NCBI GenBank assembly: GCA_009767595.1
Contig: VSDK01015191.1
Coordinates: forward strand, 1 to 64,000
Length of the DNA stretch: 64,000 bases
Direction: 5' to 3'
From: Symbiodinium kawagutii
Lineage: Eukaryota > Sar > Dinophyceae > Suessiales > Symbiodiniaceae
Part shown: in pieces, positions 22,980-33,600 of the stretch
Position numbering within the stretch: the stretch's first letter is position 1
Layout of the letters: the number at the start of each line of letters is the position of its first letter
The notes under the pieces: generated by a model
The model's database searches: none
The model's input: only the letters and a program-made list of their open reading frames with translations
What the model was told of the DNA's origin: nothing
Made by a program: the position numbers and the translations under genes

Positions 22980-23230
22980 ATGGTGGGGATCACTCGAAGT
23001 AAAGTAATTAGACTCTGATATCCTGATGGTTGATTACGCATGACAAGTGAATACAAGTGAATGGCTTTAGAAGAGACATGCAACTTGTTTTCATGACAAG
23101 AGACATGACAAGAGACAAGTGAATACAAATGAATAGTTGTCATCATGACAAGATTGCATTGCATGATTTGGGGTGATTCACTCTTTTTGACAACTCTTTC
23201 CTTGCTATATTTGTTTCTGTTCAGGTACAT
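22980..23230. other. Short repeats of GACAAGTGAATACAA
   Basis: The motif GACAAGTGAATACAA and relatives occurs several times between 23040 and 23135. No gene. Confidence 0.5.
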
Positions 23231-23233
23231 TTA

Positions 23234-23617
23234 GAATGGCGTTTATGTCTGACACTGGCATCAGTGTCCCACAGGGGATGGAAAATCTCCACAAAGCCGG
23301 GCTCCTTGAACTCGCCGCGGGATCAGACTCATCAAGTCATTGATGCTCGGTGGTTTCGACCTAGCCAGGACTTGGGGACCCAAAAATCAATGGTCAATGA
23401 ACTGGACGATGACTTGATGAACTGAATTGATGGATGATTTTGATTGATTTGGTTTGTTACTATAAATGGTCAATGCACCGGAGGATGACTGGGGGGTCTC
23501 CTATGGCTTGAGAAATACCCCGACCTTCCGTCTCGGAACACACTTCGCGATTTTCGCCTCGAAACGAAACGCGACCAGGTTCTAGCTGGGCTGGTGAATA
23601 GCCGCGATAGCCGATAG
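23234..23617 (+). CDS. Two-exon gene model with an internal TGA
   Basis: Unrecognised. After acceptor TTTAG the frame opens with MAFMSDTGISVPQGMENL and KAGLLELAAGSDSSSH, then TGA at 23338-23340, then three more codons to the family A donor at 23353. Excising the element (intron 23353-23512) joins in phase to 23513-23617: KYPDLPSRNTLRDFRLETK then VLAGLVNSRDSR and TAG. Either the true donor is upstream of the TGA, or exon 1 is read differently, or the TGA is a lesion or a recoded codon. Confidence 0.4.
23348..23520 (+). mobile_element. Long family A element
   Basis: Left end CGGTGGTTTCGACCTAGCC, right end TATGGCTTGAGAAATACCC. At about 170 bp it is longer than most copies. Confidence 0.7.
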
Positions 23618-24083
23618 ATGGGTGACCAGTTGTCAGTGACCATCCCTACTATGAGCCAGGAACTACTACATTGGGCCTTGTCCAAACATGGTGTATCCCC
23701 CTTTAGCTGGTTTGTTTCCCTAAAATGGTTGTGAACTTGGATGGTAGGCACCACCAAGGCGACAAATCCGTGGCGAGAAGCGTACGAATCCATTGAACAA
23801 CTCTTCAGGCTAAATTAGTTTGTTCAAGGTTGGGCGGTGGCGCTGTCAAAGCACCCACCCAACCAACCAAACAATGGATTTGGCTGCTAGTCAAGAATTC
23901 AATCAGGATAAAAATGAATGTCAGAGCTAGTATAGTGATTAGTTAAAATGGTTATAATGGTTAATTATTACTAGTACAATCGCAATCACAGTATACAAAA
24001 GATATATGATATAGTTGCGAATGTTTTTTTAATGTAGAGTCAAGTATCCAAAAGATGGGAAGGTGAACGCAACAGCAGGTGGG

Positions 24084-24330
24084 TCATCGAGTCATCATGG
24101 GCAACGCAACAGCAGGTGGGTCATCAACCACAACATCCACAACTCTGGAAACTAACAGGCGGAGTGTAGGGTTCATCTGGCTATGGGTCAATAGTAACCA
24201 ACCAATAATGGGGGATAATAGCCAAAAACAATAGGGAAACAATGGTTAATGATAGGGGAACCAGGGGTACGGGGTTTTGACCCACTGCCATGTTACTTTT
24301 GAGGAGTGTAATTTGGTCGGTGGTTTCAAA
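24084..24330 (-). CDS. Minus-strand exons joined across a family B element
   Basis: Upstream piece ends TTHSSKVTW-like (…HSSKVTW) at 24286; excising 24285-24181 gives CA|C, then QMNPTLRLLVSRVVDVVVD and AVALPMMTR to a TGA at 24084. A second joining frame is also open but shorter. Product unknown. Confidence 0.35.
24179..24290 (-). mobile_element. Family B element
   Basis: On the minus strand it begins TGGCAGTGGGTCAAAACCCC and ends TTGACCCATAG|CC. Confidence 0.85.
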
Positions 24331-24408
24331 TATTCCTTATTTGTCCCAAATCTCTGGAATGGTTGGTGGACAAATATTGTTGGGATAGCTGAGCGAACCA
24401 CCGACCAG
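24314..24408 (+). mobile_element. Family C element with matched changes in both ends
   Basis: Left end TTGGTCGGTGGTTTCAAAT, right end GCGAACCACCGACCAG. The C-for-T change in GGTCGGTGG is mirrored as G-for-A in CCACCGACC, so the arms co-vary. Potential intron 24316-24408. Confidence 0.8.
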
Positions 24409-24419
24409 CAATGATCATT

Positions 24420-25000
24420 ATTGATTAAGCAATATGACCATTTTTATGTAACCATTATGAACCATTTTCACCACTCTTGGCCAATAATTATCAATTATAT
24501 ATCCATTCTAAACGGCCAAAGTAACCATGTTTACAAGCCATCCATTCTAAACCACCAATTTTGGGCTCCAACCAGCAACCAGTGATGAATGATGACTATT
24601 GTCATTAGCTAACCATCATTAACAACTTAATAACCTTGGCAACCACCAACCAGAGGAATGCCATGGCTTGGGGTGTGGCTGCTTCCAGGTTGGAGAGCTA
24701 CACCTGTGGTACATGTTGGCCTCAGGCGCCAGAGATCACCTTGGAATACGCGTTGGTTGGTTGGTTTGGTTGGTTTGGTTTGGTTTTGTTCTCTTGTGTT
24801 GTCTTGTGTCGTGTTGCTTTGTTGGTTGGTTACTTGGTTAGTTTTGGCTTGGAGGGACATGCGCATTGGTACTGCCAATGTCCACACAAAAGGGATAGGA
24901 ATACAGGCAACAACCATGATGGAAGGATTTGGTTGATCACTATCAGGGGCTATGACCGGGACTAATCAAGGACAAAGTTCGAACATGACAGACCGACAAA
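24420..25000. other. No firm gene
   Basis: AACCATTATGAACC-like repeats to 24640, then a GGTTTGGTTGGTTTGGTT-rich stretch (24755-24840). Open frames in it are low complexity. Confidence 0.4.
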
Positions 25001-25100
25001 TGCTTATCGACAGCAACTTGAGATAGTGTAATCGGTTGATACCAAAAATAAGCCGGGGATACCACCAAACATTAGTGGTGATTTCGCCGAGCATTCACAT

Positions 25101-25328
25101 TCATAGCCAACTGTCAATGTTGGTCGCCTGTTTTGTTGGGATTTGTTCACAACGCTGGGATGCAGCTCTGCCGTTAAAGGGGGGGTTCCGCGATTCTGGT
25201 TTTGGTGTCTCAAGATTTGGGCGCTGCAAAGTGTTCCCACAATCCAAACTAGCAGGAAAACCTTGGATTTGATTATCACCTGGTTTATGGGGAACCCGCA
25301 ATGTCGGGGTGCCAGAATTTTTGGAGCC
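25101..25328 (-). CDS. Candidate exon, unknown product
   Basis: The minus frame reads SGTPTLRVPHKPGDNQIQG, LQRPNLETPKPESRNPPF and CEQIPTKQATNIDSWL, then a stop at 25101. A 173-codon ORF in another minus frame (25525-25004) overlaps it, so frame choice rests on composition alone. Confidence 0.4.
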   Translation of the reverse strand, partial: GSKNSGTPTLRVPHKPGDNQIQGFPASLDCGNTLQRPNLETPKPESRNPPFNGRAASQRCEQIPTKQATNIDSWL

Positions 25329-25379
25329 ATATCAGCCACAAATATGTTAACAAAAAGGATCCTGGTCAATGAACTCTTT

Positions 25380-25412
25380 TTTTTTTGACAGGCTGAACTA
25401 ACCACCAACCAG
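25380..25412 (+). mobile_element. Right end of a family C element
   Basis: TTGACAGGCTGAACTAACC followed by ACCAACCAG, as in the copy at 26499-26598. No matching left end found. Confidence 0.5.
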
Positions 25413-26401
25413 TTGGATGATGTCCAGGGATCGCAGCGGAGTCCTGCCAGCAGCTTGAGAAAGCGAGTCCAGCTATTTAAGGAACTTGTATTTTTTGAAA
25501 CAAATAGTAAAGTTGGAAAAAACAATCAATTTCCAGCTATTGAAGCCGGCAGAAAGTACTCACACTTCTGGCACTGATGCAACAGTACGATGGCGAAATG
25601 CCCAAAATTACAAATTCATCAAAGTAATACACGTTTTTTGTGAGTGGAGATTGAACAATTCAGCTTAGACATCGGCCTTGTTCTACTGTTGTGCATTGCC
25701 ATGTTAATAGCCCCTAGCGTAAACTATTAAGGTATGACAGCTCATCACCACCAGAACCCTTGGAATCTGAACCCCGCAAAGCTAGATACTCTTATTGTTT
25801 GTGGATCCATGTTTTGGTTCTGACGATATTTTTGGTAGATGTTAATTGCGTTCTTTTGGCAAACTTGCCCCAAGATCTATAGTTTCCGGTGTTCTGCTTT
25901 TTTCCTCCGTACATGGTGGTCATCAAACATAGCAACGCAAAATCATCATTCCCAATATGTAAGTAATTGCTATGTTAGATCACCATAGAGTATATAGATC
26001 ACCATAGAGTAGATCACCATAGAGTGTACATCCGTTTGGAACACCAGAACGTGCCCTTCCCAGTCTGGAAAGCTGCTCAGGATGAATGCAACGGAACCCT
26101 GTGAAGTGGAACTCGACATCTTCCTTCGCGAGGTTGGATTCACCAGCAACGGGGATCGGAATGGTCAATAGGCTGGTTCATACACCATTCCATGACCAAC
26201 TTTAATCAACAATATAGTGCACGCACGCGGGAGGTCCAGCTGTTACTAGACCAACCATAGTTAGTTGAAGGTCACCAGATATTGAGCTGGAAGAATGGAA
26301 GGGTGTTGATTATTTGATATGCATCTACCCAATCTACCTGTAACCGCACATTTTGGATGATAAACAATCAATTGTACCAGCAAACGATGGGATAGATTCA
26401 T

Positions 26402-26933
26402 TTATTGGCAACCGTTCTGCTCACATCCCTTAGTGGTTTCTATATGGTTAACCATGGTCAATAGAGGTTGGCTATGGCGGATAACCAACCACAATAGCTG
26501 GCTGGTGGTTTCAAGCATCGTTTCTTTCCTCCAATTTTTTGGATGCTTGGTTGGTTGACAGGCCTTTTCTTGGGATGGCTGAACTAAGCACCAACCAGAT
26601 CATGACGTCTTGCAACCCCCTTGACGGAATCTTTCCGTTGCCGCAGCATGTTGCCTCGGACAAAGACCCAAAGTCGGTGCTCGGCCAAAGTGTCGGGCTG
26701 CCGGGGGGGCACCTGCGATGGAGATGTGGAAACTGTCGCTGACCTTTGAGCAAAATCTTCCGCTGATGACTGCATCAGTTGCTCGGCACCAACAACTGGC
26801 TGCTTTAGCGTTACTTCAAGACGATTGGTTGCTGAAACTTTACTTAAACGATTGGTTGCTTTAGCTTTAGTTTTCGGCTGTTGAAGGATGTTTTGGGCGC
26901 TGGCAAGCAACGTTGACTTGGCTGGGTGATATC
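26402..26933 (-). CDS. Two-exon gene model across a family C element
   Basis: Exon 1 (26933-26599) follows acceptor ATTCCAG and reads AKSTLLASAQNILQQPKTK, a short internal repeat KATNRLSKVSATNRL, VVGAEQLMQSSAEDFA and RLWVFVRGNMLRQRKD. Excising 26598-26501 (GTTGGTGC...CAGCCAG) joins in phase 0 to 26500-26402 (LLWLVIRHSQPLLTM, ETTKGCEQNGCQ, TAA). About 143 codons are visible. The plus strand over exon 1 is also open for about 50 codons. No domain recognised. Confidence 0.5.
26499..26598 (-). mobile_element. Family C element used on the minus strand
   Basis: Plus-strand ends CTGGCTGGTGGTTTCAAGC and TAAGCACCAACCAG. It can supply GC-AG on the plus strand or GT-AG on the minus; the minus reading joins two open frames. 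Confidence 0.8.
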
Positions 26934-26939
26934 CTGGAA

Positions 26940-27760
26940 TAATTATGCGCTTCCCAAAATCATTATGCCAGTGCTGTGGAGAACGAGGCCCAGCTTTGAT
27001 TTGGGGTCATCGAAAGATTAAAGCAACAACGAAGCAAAGCGCCCTGAAATGAACGTGGTGAGGTGAGGCAGGAAACCATCATGTCCCTCAGACTCTGGCG
27101 AAGCCTTCATGGTTTTGCAAGGGCTGTTGAGCGTACAGCTTGGTTTGCACTGAGCAGGCGGATGATGAACATGCTGCTGAATTGCCTTGAAGGGGCAATC
27201 GATGTTTGATGATATGTAGGGGGCTTATCATTGCACAGACCGCTTGGTTGGAATGCAATGATTCCTTCTATCTACGGCAATGCACATCACATATCACTGA
27301 TTATCAATGGATGCTTGATACAATGCTCACTTGTGAGTGTTAAGATTGTCTTTACAGTTCCTGCCCTCATTGATTGCTCCTTCTTGCTGCAGAAAATGCA
27401 ATCATACTAGTAACATTTATTTTGCAGGCATTGAATCATTGACCGCCAGACCGCATAGGTGGTGTACTGTCAGGGCAACGAGCACGTGCACCAACTGAGG
27501 TTTTACCTGCCATTGCTTTGTGCCTTAGCTGAGATCTACCCGTGATGCATGGTGGTAGGTCCATGCAAAACCGAAGGGCACTCCAGCGTTGCCCCTCTAA
27601 CCCATACCTAGATTTTTCCCAGATGTTCCTAGACGTTCCCAGATGTTCCTCGTTGTTCCTAGATGTTCCTAGTGTTCGGATATTTTTTATTGAGCCAGGT
27701 AGTAGGTGTTTATGATATCAACTAGGGTTAACTACCAGTTAGAGGGGTTATTACCCAACT
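26940..27760. other. No gene seen
   Basis: Mixed sequence. A short tandem of AGATGTTCCT-like units lies at 27615-27672. No sustained frame. Confidence 0.5.
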
Positions 27761-27799
27761 TATAAGTGGTTGGGGGCCCACCTTGTATGATAGACAAGT

Positions 27800-28084
27800 T
27801 CATGGAGGAGGTTTTTCGCGATCACCAGGTGCATCATGCAGTACCTTTTCCTGGACTTGCTGGGCGAACGAAGCCATTTGCTCGCCGTGAGTTTCGCCAT
27901 GATCACAGCTTTCCGTGCAGGCAACGGGGGTTTGGGGGCGAAGCTCCGAAGATCGCTTGGGTGGCCAGGTGTCAGAAAAGATAGTGATCAACCTCGATGC
28001 AATCCATGGACTGTTGAAGTGTTAGCAGATCCCAATGCAAACGATGGGCATTGTGCTGTCCTTCGATTGTGTCATTTGGGATGA
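27800..28084. CDS. Coding-like region, strand unresolved
   Basis: The plus strand reads MQYLFLDLLGERSHLLAV and WTVEVLADPNANDGHCAV to TGA near 28084. The minus strand reads PQTPVACTESCDHGETHG and SFAQQVQEKVLHDAPG to a stop near 27800. One is real and the other its shadow. Confidence 0.35.
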
Positions 28085-28865
28085 TGTATTTGGCGGCAGA
28101 GATTGTGTTTTTTGGGATGATGTATTGGGTTTTGGGGATCATCCCAACATGGGGCAGATGAACGCAGAAAGATGGTTTGTGTCGATTTCAACTGATTCCT
28201 GAAGGAACTGATGAGCCAGGTAACGTGACTGCCTAGGTTTTACAGTGGTGCCCTATGCGTTAGGTTGATCACCAAGGCGTTTCAGGACCCAGTTTGTGGG
28301 TTGGTTTGGTATTGGAATTGTCACCATTTATCACTACAGGTAAGAAGAGTTGAAGAATTCCTTAAACGCTATCAAATCCCTAACTATAAACCATTCATAG
28401 CATTGCACAATACTGTTTGCCATTGCTCATGTGTTGCAGCTCCCTCGATGCTACTTTGGTGACGATGTGCATTTAGACCAACTTACAATCTGCGTTTATA
28501 CAACATTCTGGGAGTCTTCCATCTTCTTTGGCTCTGCGTCTAGGCAGGACTCGATCATCCTCATGTTCAGACGCTGAGAAAGTGTTAAGGGGACGAGTAA
28601 GCATGTGTTTTTCACCAACAAAATACATATGAATTGATATCTACCAAGCATGCCAGGAATATCCGGAGCAACCTCCTGGGATCTTGGAAAAGGAGTAGCC
28701 TCTCCTCAGTGGATCAGTGAATCTTGGGCCCCATACCTTGAACACGAGCAGTCGTTTGTGCGGACAGCAACCTGCTGGAAAGCTGTATTTCCTCGCATAT
28801 CTCGATGAATCTAACGCTTCATATTTATATTGTGTATCCCGAATGCTCCATGTATAGCATATTTA

Positions 28866-29302
28866 CTACGTTTGGGTCATTTTATCGGTAAAAGTACGTA
28901 AATATGCCATACATGGAGCCACTGGTATTGTAAGTTCTTTGGCGTGAAAGGATCTCCCAGAGATCGGTGGCGACACGAGGCCTCCCGGCTTGGACCTGCG
29001 CGAATTGAGGCATTGCTCCGGCGTTTTTTTCACGCAAGGATCATCCCTTGCACTGCTTGGACCGAGCCCGGTGGATGCTGAGCAGCCTATGCCTCGTGGG
29101 ACTCGTCTTGATGCTTGAAGCATGGTGATGGCACCTGACATGGGAGCAATGGCCTGGAGAACTAAGCTGGTTATGGGTGAATATTAACCAACCAATAGTG
29201 GGGGCTAACAAGCAACAAAACCATAGGGAAAACAATGGTTAATTAATGAGAGGGGAACCAGGGGTGAGACAGGGTTTTCACCCACAGCCAACTAGCTGCC
29301 AT
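28866..29302 (-). CDS. Two-exon gene with start, stop and family B intron
   Basis: Exon 1 is 29302-29286: ATG and four codons plus two bases (MAASW). Excising the family B element as intron 29285-29167 (GTGGGTGAA...ATAACCAG) completes the Leu codon and continues LVLQAIAPMSGAITMLQAS, RRVPRGIGCSASTGLG, KKTPEQCLNSRRSKPGG and YLRTFTDKMTQT to TAG, 105 residues. The hydrophobic start (WLLVLQAIAP) resembles a short signal peptide, which appears only after splicing. No family recognised. Confidence 0.55.
29166..29292 (-). mobile_element. Family B element acting as an intron
   Basis: Plus-strand ends CTGGTTATGGGTGAATA and TTTTCACCCACAGCCAAC. The usual ...CATAG acceptor is changed to CATAACCAG, moving the AG three bases out. 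AGCT is found on both sides. Confidence 0.8.
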
Positions 29303-29598
29303 TAATGAAGTGGTAGAATTGGCGGAATCATTTTTGTGGCCTTAGCACCCAAACTCACAGGTGGTTGAGCAGCGATGGAGCATGATCAGCGTGTTTCACA
29401 TGCTTGATGCGGCCTAGAATAGAGGAGTGTGGATTTTCTTTGGACTTGACATCAACTTTTCCATAGGCAGGAATGATACTCAATATTTGTTGAATCGATG
29501 CAGGGTTTATTTGTCACTCACCGGGTTGGCTCATAGGATGTCACAGGAAAAGGTGCAGTCAACCCCGATAACTGAAGGAACAAACATGGAGATTCCTG

Positions 29599-30081
29599 GT
29601 GCTTTGTTTTTTGTATATTTTGTTTGGTACTCCTTCCAAAGTCGTGGTTTGCTCACACAAAATTCTGAAAGTCGTGCCTCCTTTCCCTTTCACAACCGTA
29701 CATGGCACAGAACCCAGTCTTGTACGTGGCCTTTGCCAGTATTCTTTTTGCCCCAGCAAGCTTGAAACACCCTCAAGATTGGTGATACAAGTAGGTGCCA
29801 AACATACCATTTTGGAATGGCCGCGGGAAAGCTGCAGCCCAAGGACCGCTTCCTCTTCAGATGGCCCAATCTATGCCTACAACATCCTTCGGCCACATGA
29901 AAGCTTGAGCTTAAGCAACTACACGGAAGCACATGGTGGTCAATTTGGTTTCTTGGTGCTGGCAAATTTCCTGTGCTCAAGCATTGCTGCACGCGCACGT
30001 TGGCTTTTTGGTGGTGACCAGCTTACTTCTCTGAAGTCACGGATGATGAACGCGTGTTCTCTTTTCAGGGTATTGCTTTGA
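29599..30081 (+). CDS. Long plus-strand ORF, unknown product
   Basis: 160 codons: KILKVVPPFPFTTVHGTEP, RLVIQVGAKHTILEW, YAYNILRPHESLSLSNYTEA and GQFGFLVLANFLCS. Two minus-strand frames are also open over parts of it. No splice pair chosen; the 5' third may be an intron. Confidence 0.4.
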   Translation: MLCFLYILFGTPSKVVVCSHKILKVVPPFPFTTVHGTEPSLVRGLCQYSFCPSKLETPSRLVIQVGAKHTILEWPRESCSPRTASSSDGPIYAYNILRPHESLSLSNYTEAHGGQFGFLVLANFLCSSIAARARWLFGGDQLTSLKSRMMNACSLFRVLL

Positions 30082-30084
30082 ATG

Positions 30085-30850
30085 CAATACTCTTATGGAT
30101 TGAATCAGTTAAATATTACAATGATGGATTGAACCAAATATAGTGGTACAGTTTCCAATCCAATATTAAGCCACGGGTTATTACTACGTTCCAGGTTATA
30201 CCGCTTGACAGTAGTTTAAATGTAGTAATCTTCTCATTAACCGCCTTGACTACCTGCTTGATGGTAGTTTAACCGCCTTAAAGTCCATTGAAACAAATTC
30301 AGATCACAAAATTCGAGCCTCTTTGGGCCCGCCTTTTTTGGGCTTAGTTTTACAAGCTTCGGCCGAGTTGTTGCGATGCCTAGAAACTGTGACACCATAG
30401 CTGTAGATGTTTACCATCATTAGCCGCTATGACGGGGTAAGCATTGTAGTGACCACTAGCGACCACAATGGGTTTTTGGGGCCAACTTCGCCAAGCAAAG
30501 CCCCGAATCAGATCGCCACCAGGTTTAGTGACCATTGACGATGCGGCCATGGACACTGTGCAAGTAGGTGGCCGCCATCTTCCAGCTGTTCACGGGTGTC
30601 GAGTGAAAATTGGGGCAATACAGCGAATACAATACTGGAACCCCAGAAGGTAGCTCATCTGACCTACATATAGATTCAAAAAATAGATACAGGTAGATAC
30701 AGTATATTACATGTGCATGTGTGTCTATTTTTGACACCTGAATCTCTTCGGGAAGGAACGGGAGGTGAAAGAGGGAACGGGAACAGCGTCCCTTTTTCGG
30801 TTCAACCTGTTTGTCTACCCTGAGCAGCCTTGACATGGTTTTCCTCTGGC
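30085..30850. other. No firm gene
   Basis: AT-rich. Two short direct repeats contain ACCGCCTTGACTACC and ACCGCCTTAAAG. Weak frame at 30468-30653. Confidence 0.45.
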
Positions 30851-30852
30851 AG

Positions 30853-30977
30853 GTGCCGCCCCTCACTGCACCGATTGCACCGGTCAGCAGTGTGTGGTCA
30901 AGGATTGCCGCCGAGCGGCCAAATTGCGGAAGCTGCCCTATTGGGATTTTGAGCCAGAGCATCATGTGCCGGGAGGT
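30853..30977 (+). CDS. Cysteine-containing exon
   Basis: After acceptor CCTCTGGCAG the frame reads AAPHCTDCTGQQCVVKDCRR and AAKLRKLPYWDFEPEHH. The pattern is C-x2-C-x4-C-x4-C. The far end may be a donor GAG|GTCAGC. Could be part of a metal-binding or disulphide domain; not identified. Confidence 0.45.
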
Positions 30978-31109
30978 CAGCTGGGAATCAATAGGGCTGG
31001 TGTATTGTGGGCTTGTGCGCGACGCTGCGGCATCATGTGTTGGGGTTGTGATGGTGCTTGGATCATACATGTCTGTCATTTTGTGTTATGTTGGTTATGC
31101 CCGGTGATG

Positions 31110-31575
31110 TTTTGTGAGGCGATGTATTTTGCGGGCATGCAGCAGCCAATGTGATATATATTTGTTGTTTATTAGTATTAGTATTTGTACATTTGTTATT
31201 GTTCCAGGGAAATGATGCCGTCCAGAATCATATTTCTGCTTTGTTTGCTCTCATATAGAGCTACAGGAACTAATGAACAATGTTTTTCTCTTTTAATTGG
31301 TAGAGGTAAGCATTGACCAACAAAAGCCCATTGGTTACGTATTATTGTTCATCATATGGTCACCAGTATTAGTTGCCAGACTACTAACTTGTTACTAATC
31401 CTCAACACCAGTAACGGTTACAAAAGTAGTAATTATGCAACAATCTATAGTAAGCGACCAACGCCAGAATAATCCTGTTATCGTATCATAATCATACAAA
31501 TACCTCTTAGCATACAGATGACAACACTCCTATAACATCTATAGTAATCGATATGTTAATCATCTATAATACCCG
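31110..31575. other. No gene seen
   Basis: AT-rich sequence without a frame or repeat of note. Confidence 0.55.
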
Positions 31576-31775
31576 TTACTGTTGTTGGTTGCTTTTGACT
31601 GCTTCCACCGTTCTCACCCAAACCTTTGCTCGATGTTACTCAGTGCAACAGGCGGTTCCTGCTCCATCACTTGCCTCTACGTAGCGCCATTGTGCGCCGA
31701 CGGTGGGACACCAGGTCAACCCCGGAGGACTACTTGTGATGGGCTTACGGGCAGTCTGGCGGGCAGAGCGGCGAC

Positions 31776-32640
31776 GGTCGTCATGCCGTCGTCGCACCGT
31801 CGTCGCACCGTCGTCATGCCGTCGCCGCGTCGTCGTCATGCCGTCGTCGCACTGTCGTCGCACCGTCGTCATGCCGTCGCCGCGTCGTCGTCATGCCGTC
31901 GTCGCACTGTCGTCGCACCGTCGTCATGCCGTCGCCGCGTCGTCGTCATGCCGTCGTCGCACTGTCGTCGCACCGTCGTCATGCCGTCGCCGCGTCGTCG
32001 TCATGCCGTCGTCGCACTGTCGTCGCACCGTCGTCATGCCGTCGCCGCGTCGTCGTCATGCCGTCGTCGCACTGTCGTCGCACCGTCGTCATGCCGTCGC
32101 CGCGTCGTCGTCATGCCGTCGTCGCACTGTCGTCGCACCGTCGTCATGCCGTCGCCGCGTCGTCGTCATGCCGTCGTCGCACTGTCGTCGCACCGTCGTC
32201 ATGCCGTCGCCGCGTCGTCGTCATGCCGTCGTCGCACTGTCGTCGCACCGTCGTCATGCCGTCGCCGCGTCGTCGTCATGCCGTCGTCGCACTGTCGTCG
32301 CACCGTCGTCATGCCGTCGCCGCGTCGTCGTCATGCCGTCGTCGCACTGTCGTCGCACCGTCGTCATGCCGTCGCCGCGTCGTCGTCATGCCGTCGTCGC
32401 ACTGTCGTCGCACCGTCGTCATGCCGTCGCCGCGTCGTCGTCATGCCGTCGTCGCACTGTCGTCGCACCGTCGTCATGCCGTCGCCGCGTCGTCGTCATG
32501 CCGTCGTCGCACTGTCGTCGCACCGTCGTCATGCCGTCGCCGCGTCGTCGTCATGCCGTCGTCGCACTGTCGTCGCACCGTCGTCATGCCGTCGCCACGT
32601 CGTCGTCGTGTCGTCGCCGTGTCCTTGTCATGTCGTCGCC
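31776..32640. repeat. 55-bp GC-rich tandem array, about 14 units
   Basis: CACCGTCGTCATGCCGTCGC recurs every 55 bp from 31806 to 32576, with almost no mismatches until the last unit. The unit is itself made of GTCGTC/GTCGCC steps. Period 55 shifts the frame each unit, so all three forward frames read a 55-residue Arg/Ser/Val/His repeat; I do not treat the 389-codon ORF as a gene. Confidence 0.97.
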
Positions 32641-32679
32641 AAGGTTTTGGGGGTCAGACTAACAGAGGCTTTCTGGCCT

Positions 32680-33430
32680 ATATATATATATATATATTAC
32701 CAAGAATGGGGGATAAGTTCACCAACCGTAGTAAGAAAACTAATTGGATAATGATGAAAAATATTGATTCACCAATTGACGGAGGATACCACCAATGATA
32801 ATAGGGAAAATGATGGTCAATGATGGGGAAGGGGTACGGGGTTTTGACCCACTGCCAATAAGTCAGTATGATGCTTACAAACCAACATATGATGGTAAGG
32901 GCTTACCAACAATACTTGTGTTATGGTGAAACAGTATGATGGTCATGACCAACTATTGGTGGTTGATAATGGTCATACTAGGGCTTAATAGTCAAACATG
33001 ATCAGCATATTGTTAGTTTACTTACTGTTTTTGTGGGGGTAATGGTTGGAACCCACATAAGGCCAATCCAATGATACCAAGTATTTGGTGTTTCGTGTTC
33101 CTTTGAATGTATTTTTTAAAATCTGTTTTTGGACATTAGATCATACATAAATTGATTGTGCGCAACCACTCTGGCAGTTGCAACATCTTGCATCCACACA
33201 TGTATATCTCATGTTCTTCATGTATGTTTGTCGAGAGATACAATCCTTGGTTCGCCCTTGGCATGTTGATATGCATAACCATCTTGGAGAATATAAAATC
33301 TGCCCTACGTCACTATGTGCAGTATTTAGACGATGTCGCCATGGTCCAATAAGGATTGCTATATGAATATGTGTATATGTAGGAATGGGTATGAAAATAC
33401 AGATAAAACTTGTCTGAAGTCCTAGCCTGC
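32680..33430. other. No firm gene; family B remnant and TA tract
   Basis: A (TA) tract lies at 32680-32697. 32770-32862 keeps the right part of a family B element (GGGGTACGGGGTTTTGACCC). The rest is AT-rich with TATGATGGT repeats. Confidence 0.5.
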
Positions 33431-33451
33431 ATGGTTTCTCATCTTCCAGGT

Positions 33452-33600
33452 ACTTGGCTGTGAACGCAAGCACCAGTGCAACTCCAATGGCGTGGGCTGT
33501 GCAAAATGGGCACCTGCCACAGATGAGGTCTGGGAATGTCATTGGCACCAGCCATGTGTGGTGGTGGGTTGGCACTCGCAAGGGCTATCAGAGTGCCATT
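33452..33600 (+). CDS. Candidate exon, frame uncertain
   Basis: It follows acceptor CATCTTCCAG. One frame reads VNASTSATPMAWAVQNGH; another is Cys-rich (RKHQCNSNGVGCAKWAPA). GC content rises here. Product unknown. Confidence 0.35.

Noticed and set aside
22185..23230. Leu/Thr/Phe- and Ile/Ser-rich minus-strand ORFs that look like membrane proteins
   Set aside because: Antisense readings of the 12-bp satellite.
25004..25525. 173-codon minus ORF
   Set aside because: It runs through the right end of a family C element; a different frame at 25328-25101 has better composition. Not fully excluded.
31582..32798. 301- to 389-codon ORFs
   Set aside because: The 55-bp array is open in all three forward frames; only short unique flanks are included.
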